Shown piece by piece: positions 5,243-5,257 of a DNA stretch of 5,257 nucleotides; positions within the stretch are counted from its first letter, which is position 1, and each line of letters opens with the position of its first letter. This DNA is from Oscillospiraceae bacterium (lineage in GTDB: Bacteria; Bacillota; Clostridia; Oscillospirales; Ruminococcaceae). A model generated the notes under the pieces. That model saw only the letters and a list, made by a program, of their open reading frames with translations, did no database searches and was not told the origin of the DNA. The stretch is taken from contig DLVP01000173.1 in NCBI GenBank assembly GCA_003445125.1, forward strand, positions 1-5,257, in the 5' to 3' direction. A program made the translations under genes and the position numbers.

Positions 5243-5257
5243 GAAAATCGGAAAACC

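Noticed and set aside
5241..5257. Start of a further plus-strand gene (ATG AAA ATC GGA AAA)
   Set aside because: There is no ribosome site at a usable distance and only five codons are visible, so it is not supportable.

Overview
The window is part of a tailed-phage (Caudoviricetes) genome, most likely an integrated prophage or temperate phage of a moderately GC-rich Firmicute. A gut Clostridia host such as Ruminococcaceae/Oscillospiraceae is my inference. It rests on the PBSX-like terminase and XkdF-type protease, on Shine-Dalgarno sites of the AAAGGAG type, and on an AT-rich intergenic region between GC-rich genes. No host gene, tRNA, integrase or attachment site is visible, so integration itself is not shown.

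About nine tenths of the window is one leftward (minus-strand) head-packaging operon. In transcription order it holds the terminase small subunit (4501 to 4046), terminase large subunit (4053 to 2785), portal (2765 to 1620), XkdF-like prohead protease (about 1624 to 713), a small probable head decoration protein (694 to 353), and the first 112 codons of the major capsid protein, cut by the left edge. Genes overlap by a few bases or lie 14 to 19 nt apart. Together they cover DNA recognition and cutting, ATP-driven packaging, the portal vertex, and procapsid assembly and maturation.

To the right, and divergent, is a 133-residue Cro/CI-type helix-turn-helix repressor (4806 to 5207). The roughly 300-bp AT-rich gap between it and the terminase gene holds two back-to-back sigma-A-type promoters, each TTGACA with a 17-bp spacer. 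One fires right into the repressor and the other left into the terminase operon. Four related 16-bp pseudo-palindromes with core CTTNNNAAG lie in this gap. One covers the -35 of each promoter, one covers the leftward start point, and one sits inside the leftward leader. This looks like a compact lysogeny switch in which the repressor controls the packaging/head operon directly, with no cro or replication genes between them.

Points worth a second look are the operator array, the packaging operon's position beside the repressor, the protease's apparent lack of any normal start codon (best candidate ATT), a Cys/His zinc-knuckle-like insertion in the protease, and a long structured leader before the terminase small subunit.
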